Shown here: positions 9,039-19,968 of the stretch, one piece after another
Numbering within the stretch: the first letter of the stretch is position 1
How the letters are laid out: the number at the start of each line of letters is the position of its first letter
Source: Sphingobium cloacae
GTDB lineage: Bacteria; Pseudomonadota; Alphaproteobacteria; Sphingomonadales; Sphingomonadaceae
Assembly: GCF_002355855.1 (NCBI RefSeq)
Contig: NZ_AP017655.1
Span: 2,199,501 to 2,263,500 of the forward strand
DNA: 64,000 nt
Reading direction: 5' to 3'
Notes under the pieces: generated by a model
The model's input: only the letters and a program-made list of their open reading frames with translations
Databases searched by the model: none
What the model was told of the DNA's origin: nothing
Translations under genes and position numbers: made by a program

Positions 9039-11114
9039 ATGACCACGACCACGCAGCCCGCCCCCATGCCCCCTCTCGCCGCCCGCCGCCCGCACAGCTT
9101 CACCCGCCACGGCGTCACGGTGGAGGATGATTGGGCTTGGCTGCGCGATCCGGGCTATCCCGATGTGAAGGACAAGGATGTCCTCGCCTATCTGGAGGCG
9201 GAGAACGGATATTTCGAGCAGGCCATGGCCCCGCACAAGCCGCTGACCGACGCCCTCTTCGCGGAGATGAAGGGGCGCATCAAGGAGGATGACAGCTCCG
9301 TCCCGCAGAAGGACGGGGATTATATCTACTGGCGCGCGTTCGAGGTCGGGGCGCAATATCGCAAATGGTATCGCAAGCCCGTCGCGGGCGGCGCGGACCA
9401 GTTGATCCTCGACGAACCCGCGCTGGCGGAGGGGCATGACTATTTCCGCCTTGGCGCGATGTCGGTCAGCCCGGACGGACGCTATCTCGCCTATGCCATC
9501 GACAATGACGGCTCCGAACGGTTCGAGGCGCGGATCAAGGACCTTACCACCGGCGAAATCCTGCCCGAAGTGATCCCCGGCACGCTTTCCTCGCTCGTCT
9601 GGACCAGCGACAGCAGGGGGCTGCTCTACGGCCTCGCCAATGAGAATTGGCGGACGGACAATGCGCGGCTGCACTGGCTGGGGCAGGACGTGGAAAGCGA
9701 CATCGAACTTTTCCATGAGGATGACGAAGGCTTCCGCGTGTCGGTGGGCCTCACGTCCTCGGAAAAATGGATCGTCATCGCGACCGGCGACCATGTGACG
9801 ACCGAAGCATGGCTGCTCCCCGCCGACGATCCGACCGCCAGGCCCCTATTGGTATCGGCGCGCAAGCCCGGCCGCGAATATGATGTCGATGAGCATGAAG
9901 GCACGCTCTACATCCGCACCAACGACGCCCATCCCAATTTCCGGCTGGCGAAGGCGACCCTTGCCGCGCCCGACCAGTGGGAAGAGGTGATCGCGCCGGA
10001 CGATCATTTCTACCTGACCGACTTCACGCTGTTCAAAAACTTCTACGTCACCGAAGGGCGGCAGGACGGCCTCGACCAGATCGAACTGCGCGATTACGCC
10101 ACCCACGCGCCCCGACGAATCCCCTTCCCGGAGGCGAGCTATTCCGCCTCGCTCGACGACAATCCCGAATATGACGTGACCAAGCTGCGGATCGGCTATG
10201 AATCGATGGTCACGCCCGACACCATCTACGACTATCATCTGGCGACCGGCGACCTCGAAGTCCTGAAGGTTCAGGAAATCCCGTCGGGCTATGACGCGGC
10301 CCGCTACGAGACCGAGCGCCTCATGATCCCCGCGCGGGACGGGACGCCGATCCCCGTCTCCATCGTCTATCCCAGGGGGCTGCCCCGCGACGGCAGCGCG
10401 CCGCTGCACCTCTATGGCTATGGCGCTTACGGCATCGCGATGGAGCCGGGTTTCTCCACCACGCGGCTATCGCTGCTGGACCGGGGCTTCGCCTTCGCGC
10501 TGGCCCATATCCGGGGCGGGGACGATCTGGGCCAGCAATGGTATCTCGACGGCAAGCTCGACAAGCGGACCAACACGTTCAACGATTTCGTGGACGTGGC
10601 CAGGGGCCTCATCGAACGCGGCTATACCGCCAAGGGCCGGATCGGCATCTCCGGCGGATCGGCGGGCGGCGAGCTGATGGGCGCGGTCATCAACTCCGAT
10701 CCGGATCTCTGGGGCGCGGTGGTGGCGCATGTGCCCTTCGTCGACGTGCTCAACACCATGCTGGACGAGACGCTGCCGCTGACGCCCGGCGAATGGCCCG
10801 AATGGGGCAACCCCGTAGAGGACAAGGCGGCGTTCGAGACGATCCGCGCCTATGATCCCTATGGCAATGTCCGCGCGCAGGACTATCCGCCGCTGATGGT
10901 GACGGCGGGCCTCAACGATCCGCGCGTCACCTATTGGGAACCGGCCAAATGGGTGGCGAAGCTGCGCGCGGCGAAGACCGACAGCAACCTCCTCATCCTC
11001 AAGACAAACATGGGCGCGGGCCATGGCGGCAAGTCGGGCCGCTTCGAAAGCCTGCACGAAACGGCGGAGGAATTCGCCTTCATCCTCTGGCAACTGGGCG
11101 TGGCGGAGCGGTGA
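9039..11114 (+). CDS. ptrB: oligopeptidase B (S9A serine peptidase)
   Basis: Cytosolic trypsin-like oligopeptidase that cuts small peptides after Arg or Lys. 691 residues with an N-terminal seven-bladed propeller and a C-terminal alpha/beta-hydrolase domain. The nucleophile is the Ser of ISGGSAGGELMG. The family-typical FVDVLNTMLDETLPLT follows, then the acid Asp in LNDPRVTYWEP and the His in GAGHGGKSGR. No signal peptide. It is divergent from pepP and followed by a palindromic repeat and a thioesterase gene. Confidence 0.95.
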   Translation: MTTTTQPAPMPPLAARRPHSFTRHGVTVEDDWAWLRDPGYPDVKDKDVLAYLEAENGYFEQAMAPHKPLTDALFAEMKGRIKEDDSSVPQKDGDYIYWRAFEVGAQYRKWYRKPVAGGADQLILDEPALAEGHDYFRLGAMSVSPDGRYLAYAIDNDGSERFEARIKDLTTGEILPEVIPGTLSSLVWTSDSRGLLYGLANENWRTDNARLHWLGQDVESDIELFHEDDEGFRVSVGLTSSEKWIVIATGDHVTTEAWLLPADDPTARPLLVSARKPGREYDVDEHEGTLYIRTNDAHPNFRLAKATLAAPDQWEEVIAPDDHFYLTDFTLFKNFYVTEGRQDGLDQIELRDYATHAPRRIPFPEASYSASLDDNPEYDVTKLRIGYESMVTPDTIYDYHLATGDLEVLKVQEIPSGYDAARYETERLMIPARDGTPIPVSIVYPRGLPRDGSAPLHLYGYGAYGIAMEPGFSTTRLSLLDRGFAFALAHIRGGDDLGQQWYLDGKLDKRTNTFNDFVDVARGLIERGYTAKGRIGISGGSAGGELMGAVINSDPDLWGAVVAHVPFVDVLNTMLDETLPLTPGEWPEWGNPVEDKAAFETIRAYDPYGNVRAQDYPPLMVTAGLNDPRVTYWEPAKWVAKLRAAKTDSNLLILKTNMGAGHGGKSGRFESLHETAEEFAFILWQLGVAER

Positions 11115-11128
11115 GCGCCTTGCCCTTT

Positions 11129-11196
11129 TCTCCGTTCGGGCCGAGCCTGTCGAAGCCCCGTCCCGCGCTTGCCGAAGAGCCCAGGACGAACGGAGA
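11129..11196. repeat. dispersed palindrome, copy 1
   Basis: Between ptrB and the thioesterase, 11-base arms TTCTCCGTTCG and CGAACGGAGAA enclose about 46 bases that include GAGCCTGTCGAAG. Three other copies share the TCCGTTCG/CGAACGGA arms (near 35607, 37071 and 58561). The unit is REP-like and lies only in intergenic DNA in this window. Confidence 0.75.
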
Positions 11197-11202
11197 AATC
11201 TG

Positions 11203-11598
11203 ATGTCCTCCACCTACACCACGCAGATCACCGCGCTCGCCGAGCATATCGACATGCTCGGCCATGTGAACAACGCGGTCTGGGTGCAGTGGATGGAGCA
11301 GGTCGCGACCGAGCATTGGACGCGCGACGCCGATCCCGCCCATCTCGACGCCTATGTCTGGGTGGTGACCCGGCATGAGATCGACTATCGCGGCAATGTG
11401 AAGGAGGGGGAGGTCGTCACCGTCCGCACCTGGATAGCCGAACCGCCGCGCGGCGCGCGCTTCGACCGGCTGATGGAATTCACCGGCCCGGACGGCAAGG
11501 TGAAGGTCGCCGCCAGATCCACCTGGGCGATCATCGACAGGGAAAGCGGCCGCATCCTGCGGGTCCCGCCGGAAGTCGCCGCGCCCTTTCTCGATTAG
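11203..11598 (+). CDS. hotdog-fold acyl-CoA thioesterase (4HBT family)
   Basis: 131 residues with the 4-hydroxybenzoyl-CoA thioesterase/FatA-like signature: DMLGHVNNAVWVQWMEQ near the N-terminus (Asp and Asn around the active helix), then VTRHEIDYRGNVKEGEVV. It should hydrolyse an acyl-CoA or acyl-ACP; the substrate is not deducible. The start at 11203 places the hotdog motif at the usual distance, and GGAGAAATCTG precedes it. Its stop overlaps the stop of the convergent ABC exporter by four bases. Confidence 0.85.
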   Translation: MSSTYTTQITALAEHIDMLGHVNNAVWVQWMEQVATEHWTRDADPAHLDAYVWVVTRHEIDYRGNVKEGEVVTVRTWIAEPPRGARFDRLMEFTGPDGKVKVAARSTWAIIDRESGRILRVPPEVAAPFLD

Positions 11599-13442
11599 GG
11601 AAGCGTGACGGAAAAAGCGTCCTCGATCGTCCGTTCCGTCGCCACATCCTCCCGTTCGGCGGCCTGCCGCGCCCACATGGCGGCGTAGAGTCCGTCCGCG
11701 CGCACCAGATCGGCATGGCGGCCCCGCTCGACGATGCGGCCCTGATCCAGCACGACGATCTCCTCCGCATCCACCACGGTCGAAAGCCGGTGCGCCACGA
11801 TCAGCGTCGTGCGGCGGCGGGCGATGGAGCGGAGCACTTCCTGTATCTCCGTCTCCGTCCGGCTGTCGAGCGCGCTGGTCGCCTCGTCCAGCACCAGCAC
11901 CGGCGGGTCCTTCAGCAAGGTGCGCGCGATGGCCACGCGCTGTTTTTCGCCGCCGGAAAGCTTGAGGCCGCGTTCCCCAACCCGCGTGTCATAGCCCTGC
12001 GGCAGGCCCATGATGAAATCGTGGATGGAGGCCGCCCTCGCCGCCGCCTCGATCTCTTCCTGCGTCGCGCCTTCCCGGCCATAGCCGATATTGTAACCGA
12101 CCGTGTCGTTGAACAGCACCATGTCCTGCGGCACGATGCCGATGGCGGCGCGCAGGCTCTGCTGCGTCACCCCGGCGATGTCCTGCCCGTCGATGGAGAT
12201 ACGCCCGCCCTGTATGTCGTAGAAGCGGAACAGCAGCCGCGCGATGGTCGACTTGCCCGCGCCCGAAGGCCCGACGATGGCGAGCGTGTGCCCGGCGGGC
12301 ACGGTGAAGCTGACGCCGTGCAATATCTCCCGTTCCGGGTCGTAGCCGAAGCGGACCTGATCGAAGCGCACCTCGCCCGCCTCGACATGCAGCATCGGCG
12401 CGCCGGGCGCGTCGGCGATCTCCGCCTGCGTGTCGATCAGCCTGTACATTGCCTCCATGTCTATGAGGCCCTGCCGGATCGTGCGATAGACCATGCCGAG
12501 CAGGTCCAGCGGGCGGAAAAGCTGGCTGAGCAGCGTGTTCACCAGCACCACGTCGCCGGTCGTGAACTGCCCCTTGCTCCATCCCCAGACGGTATAGCCC
12601 ATCGCCCCCGCCATCATCAGATTGGTGATGAGCGACTGGCCGATATTGAGCCAGGCGAGGCTGTTCTCGCTCTTGACCGCCGCATTGGCATAGCGGCGCA
12701 TGGCGGTGGCGTAGCGGCTGGCCTCGCGATCCTCCGCGCCGAAATATTTGACCGTCTCGAAATTCAGCAGGCTGTCGACCGCATGGGCGACGGCATTGGT
12801 GTCGAGGTCCACCATGTCCCGGCGAAGCTGGCTGCGCCATTCGGTGATGATCCGCGTGAACCAGATGTAAAGCCCGACCATGACCAGCGTCGCGACCACC
12901 AGCCCCGGCCCGAACTTCACGAAGAAGATGATGCAGACCGCCGCCAGCTCCAGCACCGTGGGCGCGATGTTGAAGAGCAGGAAATAGAGCATCGTGTCGA
13001 TGCTTTTCGTGCCGCGCTCCACGATCTTGGTGACGGCCCCGGTCCGCCGGTCGAGATGGAAGCGCAGCGACAGGCGGTGGAGATGGACGAACACGTCGTC
13101 GGACAGGCGGCGGCCCGCTTCCTGCCCCACGCGTTCGAACACGGCGTTGCGCAGATTGTCGAACAGGACGGACCCGAAACGCGCGCCCGCATAGGCGGCA
13201 ACCAGCGCGACGGCGAGCCCCGCCGCCGGTTCCATGCCGGGCACCATGCGGTCGATCGCGGCCTTGTAGGCGAAGGGCATGGCGAGGCTGACCAGCTTCG
13301 CCACCAGCACCAGCGACAGGGCGATGGCGACACGGCGGCGCAGCGCGGGCGCGTCGGCGGGCCAGAGATAGGGCAGGAAGCGGCGCAGCGTGGCCCAGAC
13401 GGGCGGGACAGGCGTGGCGCTATCGGGAGAAGAGGGAGGCAT
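11595..13442 (-). CDS. atm1: Atm1/ABCB7-type ABC exporter (fused membrane and ATPase domains)
   Basis: 615 residues: a six-helix transmembrane domain (residues about 40-330) followed by an ATP-binding domain with Walker A GPSGAGKST, Q-loop, signature LSGGEKQR, Walker B VLVLDEATSALD and the switch His of IVAHRLST. The segment ESLLNFETVKYFGAE-like (SLLNFETVKYFGAED here) and the overall order match the Atm1/HMT1 subfamily, whose characterised alphaproteobacterial member exports glutathione conjugates and heavy-metal complexes, and whose mitochondrial relatives support Fe-S export. The protein is a half transporter, so it acts as a homodimer in the inner membrane. Which substrate it carries is inferred from family only. 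Confidence 0.9.
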   Translation of the reverse strand: MPPSSPDSATPVPPVWATLRRFLPYLWPADAPALRRRVAIALSLVLVAKLVSLAMPFAYKAAIDRMVPGMEPAAGLAVALVAAYAGARFGSVLFDNLRNAVFERVGQEAGRRLSDDVFVHLHRLSLRFHLDRRTGAVTKIVERGTKSIDTMLYFLLFNIAPTVLELAAVCIIFFVKFGPGLVVATLVMVGLYIWFTRIITEWRSQLRRDMVDLDTNAVAHAVDSLLNFETVKYFGAEDREASRYATAMRRYANAAVKSENSLAWLNIGQSLITNLMMAGAMGYTVWGWSKGQFTTGDVVLVNTLLSQLFRPLDLLGMVYRTIRQGLIDMEAMYRLIDTQAEIADAPGAPMLHVEAGEVRFDQVRFGYDPEREILHGVSFTVPAGHTLAIVGPSGAGKSTIARLLFRFYDIQGGRISIDGQDIAGVTQQSLRAAIGIVPQDMVLFNDTVGYNIGYGREGATQEEIEAAARAASIHDFIMGLPQGYDTRVGERGLKLSGGEKQRVAIARTLLKDPPVLVLDEATSALDSRTETEIQEVLRSIARRRTTLIVAHRLSTVVDAEEIVVLDQGRIVERGRHADLVRADGLYAAMWARQAAEREDVATERTIEDAFSVTLP

Positions 13443-13545
13443 TGGCTGCTATGTAGGATGAAATGCGCGCCGGTCCAGTGAAGAAGCCGGATTCAGGGCG
13501 TGGCGCCCGTCCCTGCCCTGCCTGCCGCGTGCCCGGAATGATGCG

Positions 13546-14085
13546 TCAGCGCTGCTCGCCCTGCGGGCACTGGCCGGAACGGCTTTCTTCCTTGCCCGCG
13601 GTGAACCAGCGCGTCTTGTCGGTGGCGGCCGCTTCATCGAAATAGCAGACCTGCGCCGCGCCGGTGACAGGGTCGATCAGCGTCACCCATTGATGCGGGC
13701 CGCAATTATGCGTCTCGCACGTCCATGCCGCGACCCTGCCGTCGATCATCTCGATCGGGCTGGACGGCCCTTCGGCGGCGAGCACCCATTTGCGGACCTT
13801 GGCGTCAGGCACCGCCGCTTCGATGGCGGACTTGACGGCGGGATCATCGTTCCAGCTATGCGCTCCTACCTTGTCGAACGGATATTTGCCGACATAGCGG
13901 GAGAATGTGTCCGCCGCCGGAGCCGTCGCGCTTTCGTTGGCGGCGGCGACGGCATTGACGACCTCGGCCCCGGCCATGTTCACGGCATTGGCGGCCGTGT
14001 TTTCCGGCGCCTTTTCTCCGCCCGAACAGGCGGCGAGCAAGGCCGTGATGGCCAGAAGTCCGGTAAGGATCGTGCTGCGGTTCAT
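13546..14085 (-). CDS. lipoprotein with Ivy-like CxxHxC motif
   Basis: 179 residues. A signal sequence ends in a lipobox (LLAACSGG), followed by a low-complexity Ala/Asn/Glu linker to about residue 55. In the folded part, PIEMIDGRVAAWTCETHNC is reminiscent of Ivy-type lysozyme inhibitors, in which a CKPHDC loop follows a strand and plugs the lysozyme active site; the following GPHQWVTLIDPVTGAAQVCYFD also resembles the strand pair after that loop. That similarity is by eye and needs a profile search. Otherwise it is a hypothetical outer-membrane or periplasmic lipoprotein. It stands alone between the exporter and the toxin-antitoxin pair. Confidence 0.65.
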   Translation of the reverse strand: MNRSTILTGLLAITALLAACSGGEKAPENTAANAVNMAGAEVVNAVAAANESATAPAADTFSRYVGKYPFDKVGAHSWNDDPAVKSAIEAAVPDAKVRKWVLAAEGPSSPIEMIDGRVAAWTCETHNCGPHQWVTLIDPVTGAAQVCYFDEAAATDKTRWFTAGKEESRSGQCPQGEQR

Positions 14086-14157
14086 GGACGCTTCCCCCTG
14101 TCTGTCGCTGCACGATGATGCGCATTCGCGATGGGCGAGGCAAGAGGGACCGTGGCG

Positions 14158-14550
14158 TCAGGACGAAATATGCGCGCGGAACCAGTCGGCCAGTTCTTCC
14201 TCGGACAGATCGCCCGCAGCCAGTTCCATGAAGGCGACGACCAGTTCGGCATCTGTAGCGTCCAGCACATAGCCGTTCAGCATCAGGAAGGTTTCGCTGA
14301 CGACCGCCGCGATTCGCTTGTTGCCATCGACAAAGGCATGGTTGCGCGCAAGACCATAGGCATAAGCCGCCGCAAGGGCAGCGACATCCGGATCACCATA
14401 GGCCGTCAGATGTTGCGGCCGGGCCATGGCGCTTTCGAACAGACCTTGATCGCGGATCGCATCGCCACCGCCGCCATGTTCGGCGATCTGTTCGGCATGG
14501 GCTGCGCGCGCCACGGCGAGCGTGACCCAGATCCAATCGACCTGCGCCAT
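14158..14550 (-). CDS. doc: Doc-type toxin (Fic fold)
   Basis: 130 residues with the Doc/Fic active-site motif HAFVDGNKRIA. In the well-studied phage P1 Doc, this site phosphorylates elongation factor Tu and halts translation. The family helix MLNGY follows, and the C-terminus is short as in Doc. The start codon overlaps the stop of the antitoxin gene by one base (TAATG), so the two are coupled with the antitoxin first, the usual order. The partner is AbrB-like, not Phd. Confidence 0.9.
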   Translation of the reverse strand: MAQVDWIWVTLAVARAAHAEQIAEHGGGGDAIRDQGLFESAMARPQHLTAYGDPDVAALAAAYAYGLARNHAFVDGNKRIAAVVSETFLMLNGYVLDATDAELVVAFMELAAGDLSEEELADWFRAHISS

Positions 14551-14777
14551 TATTTCGCGAGTTCGCGAAGGGCCCGCTTGCGGCGCGCCATGACTTCGCG
14601 CGCGGCTGCCATCTGCGCCTCGAAATCCGGCTCGGCGGCAGAAAGTTCGATGCCGCGCGCTGTGAGCACGACAGAAAGACTCTCGCCCACCCCGGCATGG
14701 AGATGGGCGAGGAGTTCCTTGGGCAGGATGACCCCGGCGCTGTTGCCGACCTTGGTGATCTTGAGCGGAATGTTCAT
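14550..14777 (-). CDS. AbrB/MazE-type antitoxin
   Basis: 75 residues. The N-terminal 45 form a SpoVT-AbrB swapped-hairpin DNA-binding domain (LKITKVGNSAGVILPKELLAHL is the hallmark). The C-terminal helix, rich in Ala, Arg and Lys, would bind and neutralise the downstream Doc protein. It probably also represses its own promoter, as this class does. Confidence 0.88.
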   Translation of the reverse strand: MNIPLKITKVGNSAGVILPKELLAHLHAGVGESLSVVLTARGIELSAAEPDFEAQMAAAREVMARRKRALRELAK

Positions 14778-14807
14778 ACCGAAGTTATAACATATTTTCC
14801 GCCCCGA

Positions 14808-17240
<2,433 letters not shown>

Positions 17241-17282
17241 GCTGGACAGGATAGGGGCGAAGCGGCACAAGGTCCAGAGCCT

Positions 17283-17576
17283 ATGTTCAACCATCCCCCC
17301 CCCGACCTTTCCACCAAGGCAGGCCGCAAGGCGTGGCGGCATGAAATGCGGATGGTGGCCGTGCGTCCGCGCCGCTATGGGCTGTGGCTGTTGACGATCG
17401 GCATGTTACTGATCGTCATGCCGTCCGCGCTGGGCATATACAGCCTGTTCGGGCTGTGGCCGCCCTTTCTGGGCGCGGCGGCGATGTTGTCATCGGCCCC
17501 GCTTCTCATCGCGGGCGTGGCGCTCAGGCGGCGCTATCGACGGATGCGGATGGCGGGACGGAGTGATGTTGCATGA
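17283..17576 (+). CDS. small two-span membrane protein
   Basis: 97 residues: a basic N-terminal part (KAGRKAWRHEMRMVAVRPRR) and two hydrophobic segments (YGLWLLTIGMLLIVMPSALG and PFLGAAAMLSSAPLLIAGVAL), then a basic tail. No family recognised. The stop overlaps the start of the following prolyl oligopeptidase gene by four bases (ATGA), so the two are probably translated together. An internal Met at about residue 22 is a possible alternative start. Confidence 0.7.
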   Translation: MFNHPPPDLSTKAGRKAWRHEMRMVAVRPRRYGLWLLTIGMLLIVMPSALGIYSLFGLWPPFLGAAAMLSSAPLLIAGVALRRRYRRMRMAGRSDVA

Positions 17577-19669
17577 AAAGGATATGGACCTTGGTTTCCG
17601 CTGCTTTGCTGACCGGCGCGGGCGCGCCTTCCCCTGCGCCCGCCGACGATCCCTATGTCTGGCTGGAGGACTGGACCGGCCCGCGCGCGATGCAATGGGT
17701 GGAGGCGGAGAACAAGGCGACCGTCACCACGCTTCAGGGCGATGCGCGCTATGCGGGCTATTATCGCGACGCGCTCGCCATTGCATCGGCCAGGGACCGG
17801 ATCGCCATGCCGATGCTGATCGACGGGCGCGTGTTCAATTTCTGGCGCGATGCCGATCATCCGCAGGGCATATGGCGCTTCACCAGCGAGGCGGACTATG
17901 CCTCCGCCGATCCCGAATGGACGACCGTGCTGGACCTCGATGCGCTGTCGAAGGCCGACGGGAAGAAATGGGTCTGGAAGGGCGCCACCCTGCTCGATCC
18001 CGATGAGAAGCGGGCGCTCATCAACCTGTCGGACGGGGGCGAGGACGCCGTTTCCCTGCGCGAGTTCGACCTGACCACCGGCCAGTTCGTGCCGGGCGGG
18101 TTCGATATTCCGACATCCAAGCAGAATGAGGCGTGGCTGGACCCGGATACGATCCTGCTGGCACGCGACTGGGGCGAAGGCACGATGACGGCTTCGGGCT
18201 ATCCCTTCGTGGTCAAGGCGGTGAAGCGCGGCGAGCCTCTGGCGGCGGCGAAGGAGATCTATCGCGGCGAGGCGTCCGATCAGGTCGGCGTCCATCCGAT
18301 GCTGCTGTCCGACGGGCAAGGGAACCGGGCGGCGTTCCTCTATCGCGGCGTGACCTTCTTCGGGAACCAGACCTTCCTGCTGACGGCGCAGGGGCCGAAG
18401 AAACTGCCTCTGCCGACGCGGAGCAATGTGCAGGGCATGATCGACGGGCAGGTGCTGATCCAGACCAGCGAGGACTGGACCAGCGGCGGCGTGGACGTGC
18501 CCGCCGGGTCGCTGGCGGCGGTGCCGCTGAAGGCGCTGGAGAGCGGCGAGACATTGAAGCCCGCCATCCTCTTCGCCCCTGATGCACGACAGTCGATCGA
18601 CGGCGTGGCGGCGACGAAGAGCCGCGTGATCCTGTCGATCAACGACAATGTGCGCGGGCGGGTGCTGGTGCTGACGCCGGGGGAGAAGGGATGGGCTTCG
18701 CAGGCCGTCGCCTTGCCGGACAATGCGACGATCGGCATCGCGGCGGCGACGGACCGGAACGACAAGGCCTATCTGGCGGTGGCGGGCTTCCTTGCGCCGA
18801 CGACGCTCTGGGCGCTGGACGCGGCGAACCCCAGACCTACGCAGGTGAAGGCCATGCCCGCGCGTTTCGATGCCAAGGGGCTGGTGGTGGAGCAATATGA
18901 GGCGACCTCCACCGACGGGACGAAAATCCCTTATTTCATCGTCCATCGCAAGGATATGAAGAAGGACGGCTCAACCCCCACGATCATGACGGCCTATGGC
19001 GGGTTCGAAGTGCCGATGACGCCCAGCTATGCCGCGATCACCGGCAAGCTGTGGCTGGAGCGGGGGAACAGCTTCGTCCTCGCCAACATCCGGGGCGGCG
19101 GCGAGTTCGGCCCGGCCTGGCATGAGGCAGGGCGCAAGACGAAGCGGCAGATCATCTATGACGATTTCGCGGCGGTGGCGAAGGACATTTTCGCGCGCGG
19201 CTTCTCCTCGCCCCGGCGCTTCGGCATTTATGGCGGATCCAATGGCGGGCTGCTGATGGGGGTGGCGTTCAACCAGCATCCCGACCTCTGGAACGCCGTC
19301 ACCATCCAGGTGCCGCTGCTCGACATGATGCGTTATGAACAGATCGCGGCGGGCGCGTCATGGGTGGACGAATATGGCAGCGTTTCCGTGCCGGAAGAGA
19401 AAGCGTTCCTGGAAAAGATCTCGCCCTATGCGAATATCCGCAAAGGCGTGAAATATCCCACGCCCTATATCTGGACCACGACCAAGGACGACCGCGTCGG
19501 CCCGCAACATGCGCGCAAGTTCGCGGCGCGGCTCAAGGAATATGGGCTGCCCTATCTGTTCTACGAGGATACCGCCGGCGGCCATTCGGGCGATGCGGAC
19601 ATCGAACAGGGCGCGCGGTTGCAGGCGATGCAGATGGTCTATTTCTCGCGGGCCTTGGAGGGCGACTGA
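17573..19669 (+). CDS. exported prolyl oligopeptidase (S9 family)
   Basis: 698 residues with a signal peptide (MKRIWTLVSAALLTGAGA, cleavage near APA). The propeller domain follows and then the alpha/beta-hydrolase domain: nucleophile Ser in IYGGSNGGLLMG, catalytic Asp in TKDDRVGPQHARK, His in TAGGHSGDAD. The RGGGEFGPAWHEAG segment is typical of prolyl oligopeptidases. It likely trims proline-containing peptides in the periplasm or outside. The gene overlaps the small membrane protein in front of it. It differs from the cytosolic ptrB in this window by its signal and by the acid-residue context. Confidence 0.92.
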   Translation: MKRIWTLVSAALLTGAGAPSPAPADDPYVWLEDWTGPRAMQWVEAENKATVTTLQGDARYAGYYRDALAIASARDRIAMPMLIDGRVFNFWRDADHPQGIWRFTSEADYASADPEWTTVLDLDALSKADGKKWVWKGATLLDPDEKRALINLSDGGEDAVSLREFDLTTGQFVPGGFDIPTSKQNEAWLDPDTILLARDWGEGTMTASGYPFVVKAVKRGEPLAAAKEIYRGEASDQVGVHPMLLSDGQGNRAAFLYRGVTFFGNQTFLLTAQGPKKLPLPTRSNVQGMIDGQVLIQTSEDWTSGGVDVPAGSLAAVPLKALESGETLKPAILFAPDARQSIDGVAATKSRVILSINDNVRGRVLVLTPGEKGWASQAVALPDNATIGIAAATDRNDKAYLAVAGFLAPTTLWALDAANPRPTQVKAMPARFDAKGLVVEQYEATSTDGTKIPYFIVHRKDMKKDGSTPTIMTAYGGFEVPMTPSYAAITGKLWLERGNSFVLANIRGGGEFGPAWHEAGRKTKRQIIYDDFAAVAKDIFARGFSSPRRFGIYGGSNGGLLMGVAFNQHPDLWNAVTIQVPLLDMMRYEQIAAGASWVDEYGSVSVPEEKAFLEKISPYANIRKGVKYPTPYIWTTTKDDRVGPQHARKFAARLKEYGLPYLFYEDTAGGHSGDADIEQGARLQAMQMVYFSRALEGD

Positions 19670-19690
19670 CGCCTTCCAGGCCGCGCGGGC

Positions 19691-19876
19691 CTATTCGTGC
19701 GGCATCAGCGCCTTGTTCAGCCGGTCCATGACTTCGGCGATCGGTTCGGTGACGGTGACGCTGCGCCCTTCGCCGAAGCGGATGCGCGTGCCGTCCGTCA
19801 CGGAGGAGACGAAGGTGACCTGACCGGCATTGACCGCGGTCTCGGACCGATCCGCACCCACGAACATGACCATCAT
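19691..19876 (-). CDS. small conserved-looking protein, FlbD-like pattern
   Basis: 61 residues with an AGGAGA ribosome site seven bases before the ATG at 19876; the reading frame runs further upstream but that start has the clear site. The sequence alternates short beta-strands (NAGQVTFVSSVTDGTRIRFGEGRSVTVTEPIAEVMDRLN). The order resembles the small flagellar protein FlbD, which has INAxxI...T.I....G....V.E...EV, but no flagellar genes are near and identity is low. The function is unknown. Confidence 0.6.
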   Translation of the reverse strand: MMVMFVGADRSETAVNAGQVTFVSSVTDGTRIRFGEGRSVTVTEPIAEVMDRLNKALMPHE

Positions 19877-19968
19877 CGCGATCTCTCCTGCTATTTCATG
19901 GATCGCCAGCTTAGCCGCTCGCGCCGAACAGGCCAGCATTTTCGTTTCGGACGGGGTATGGCGGACTT

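Noticed and set aside
17573..19669. Second oligopeptidase as a duplication of ptrB
   Set aside because: The two differ in signal peptide, domain sequence and catalytic context; both belong to S9 but are not recent copies.
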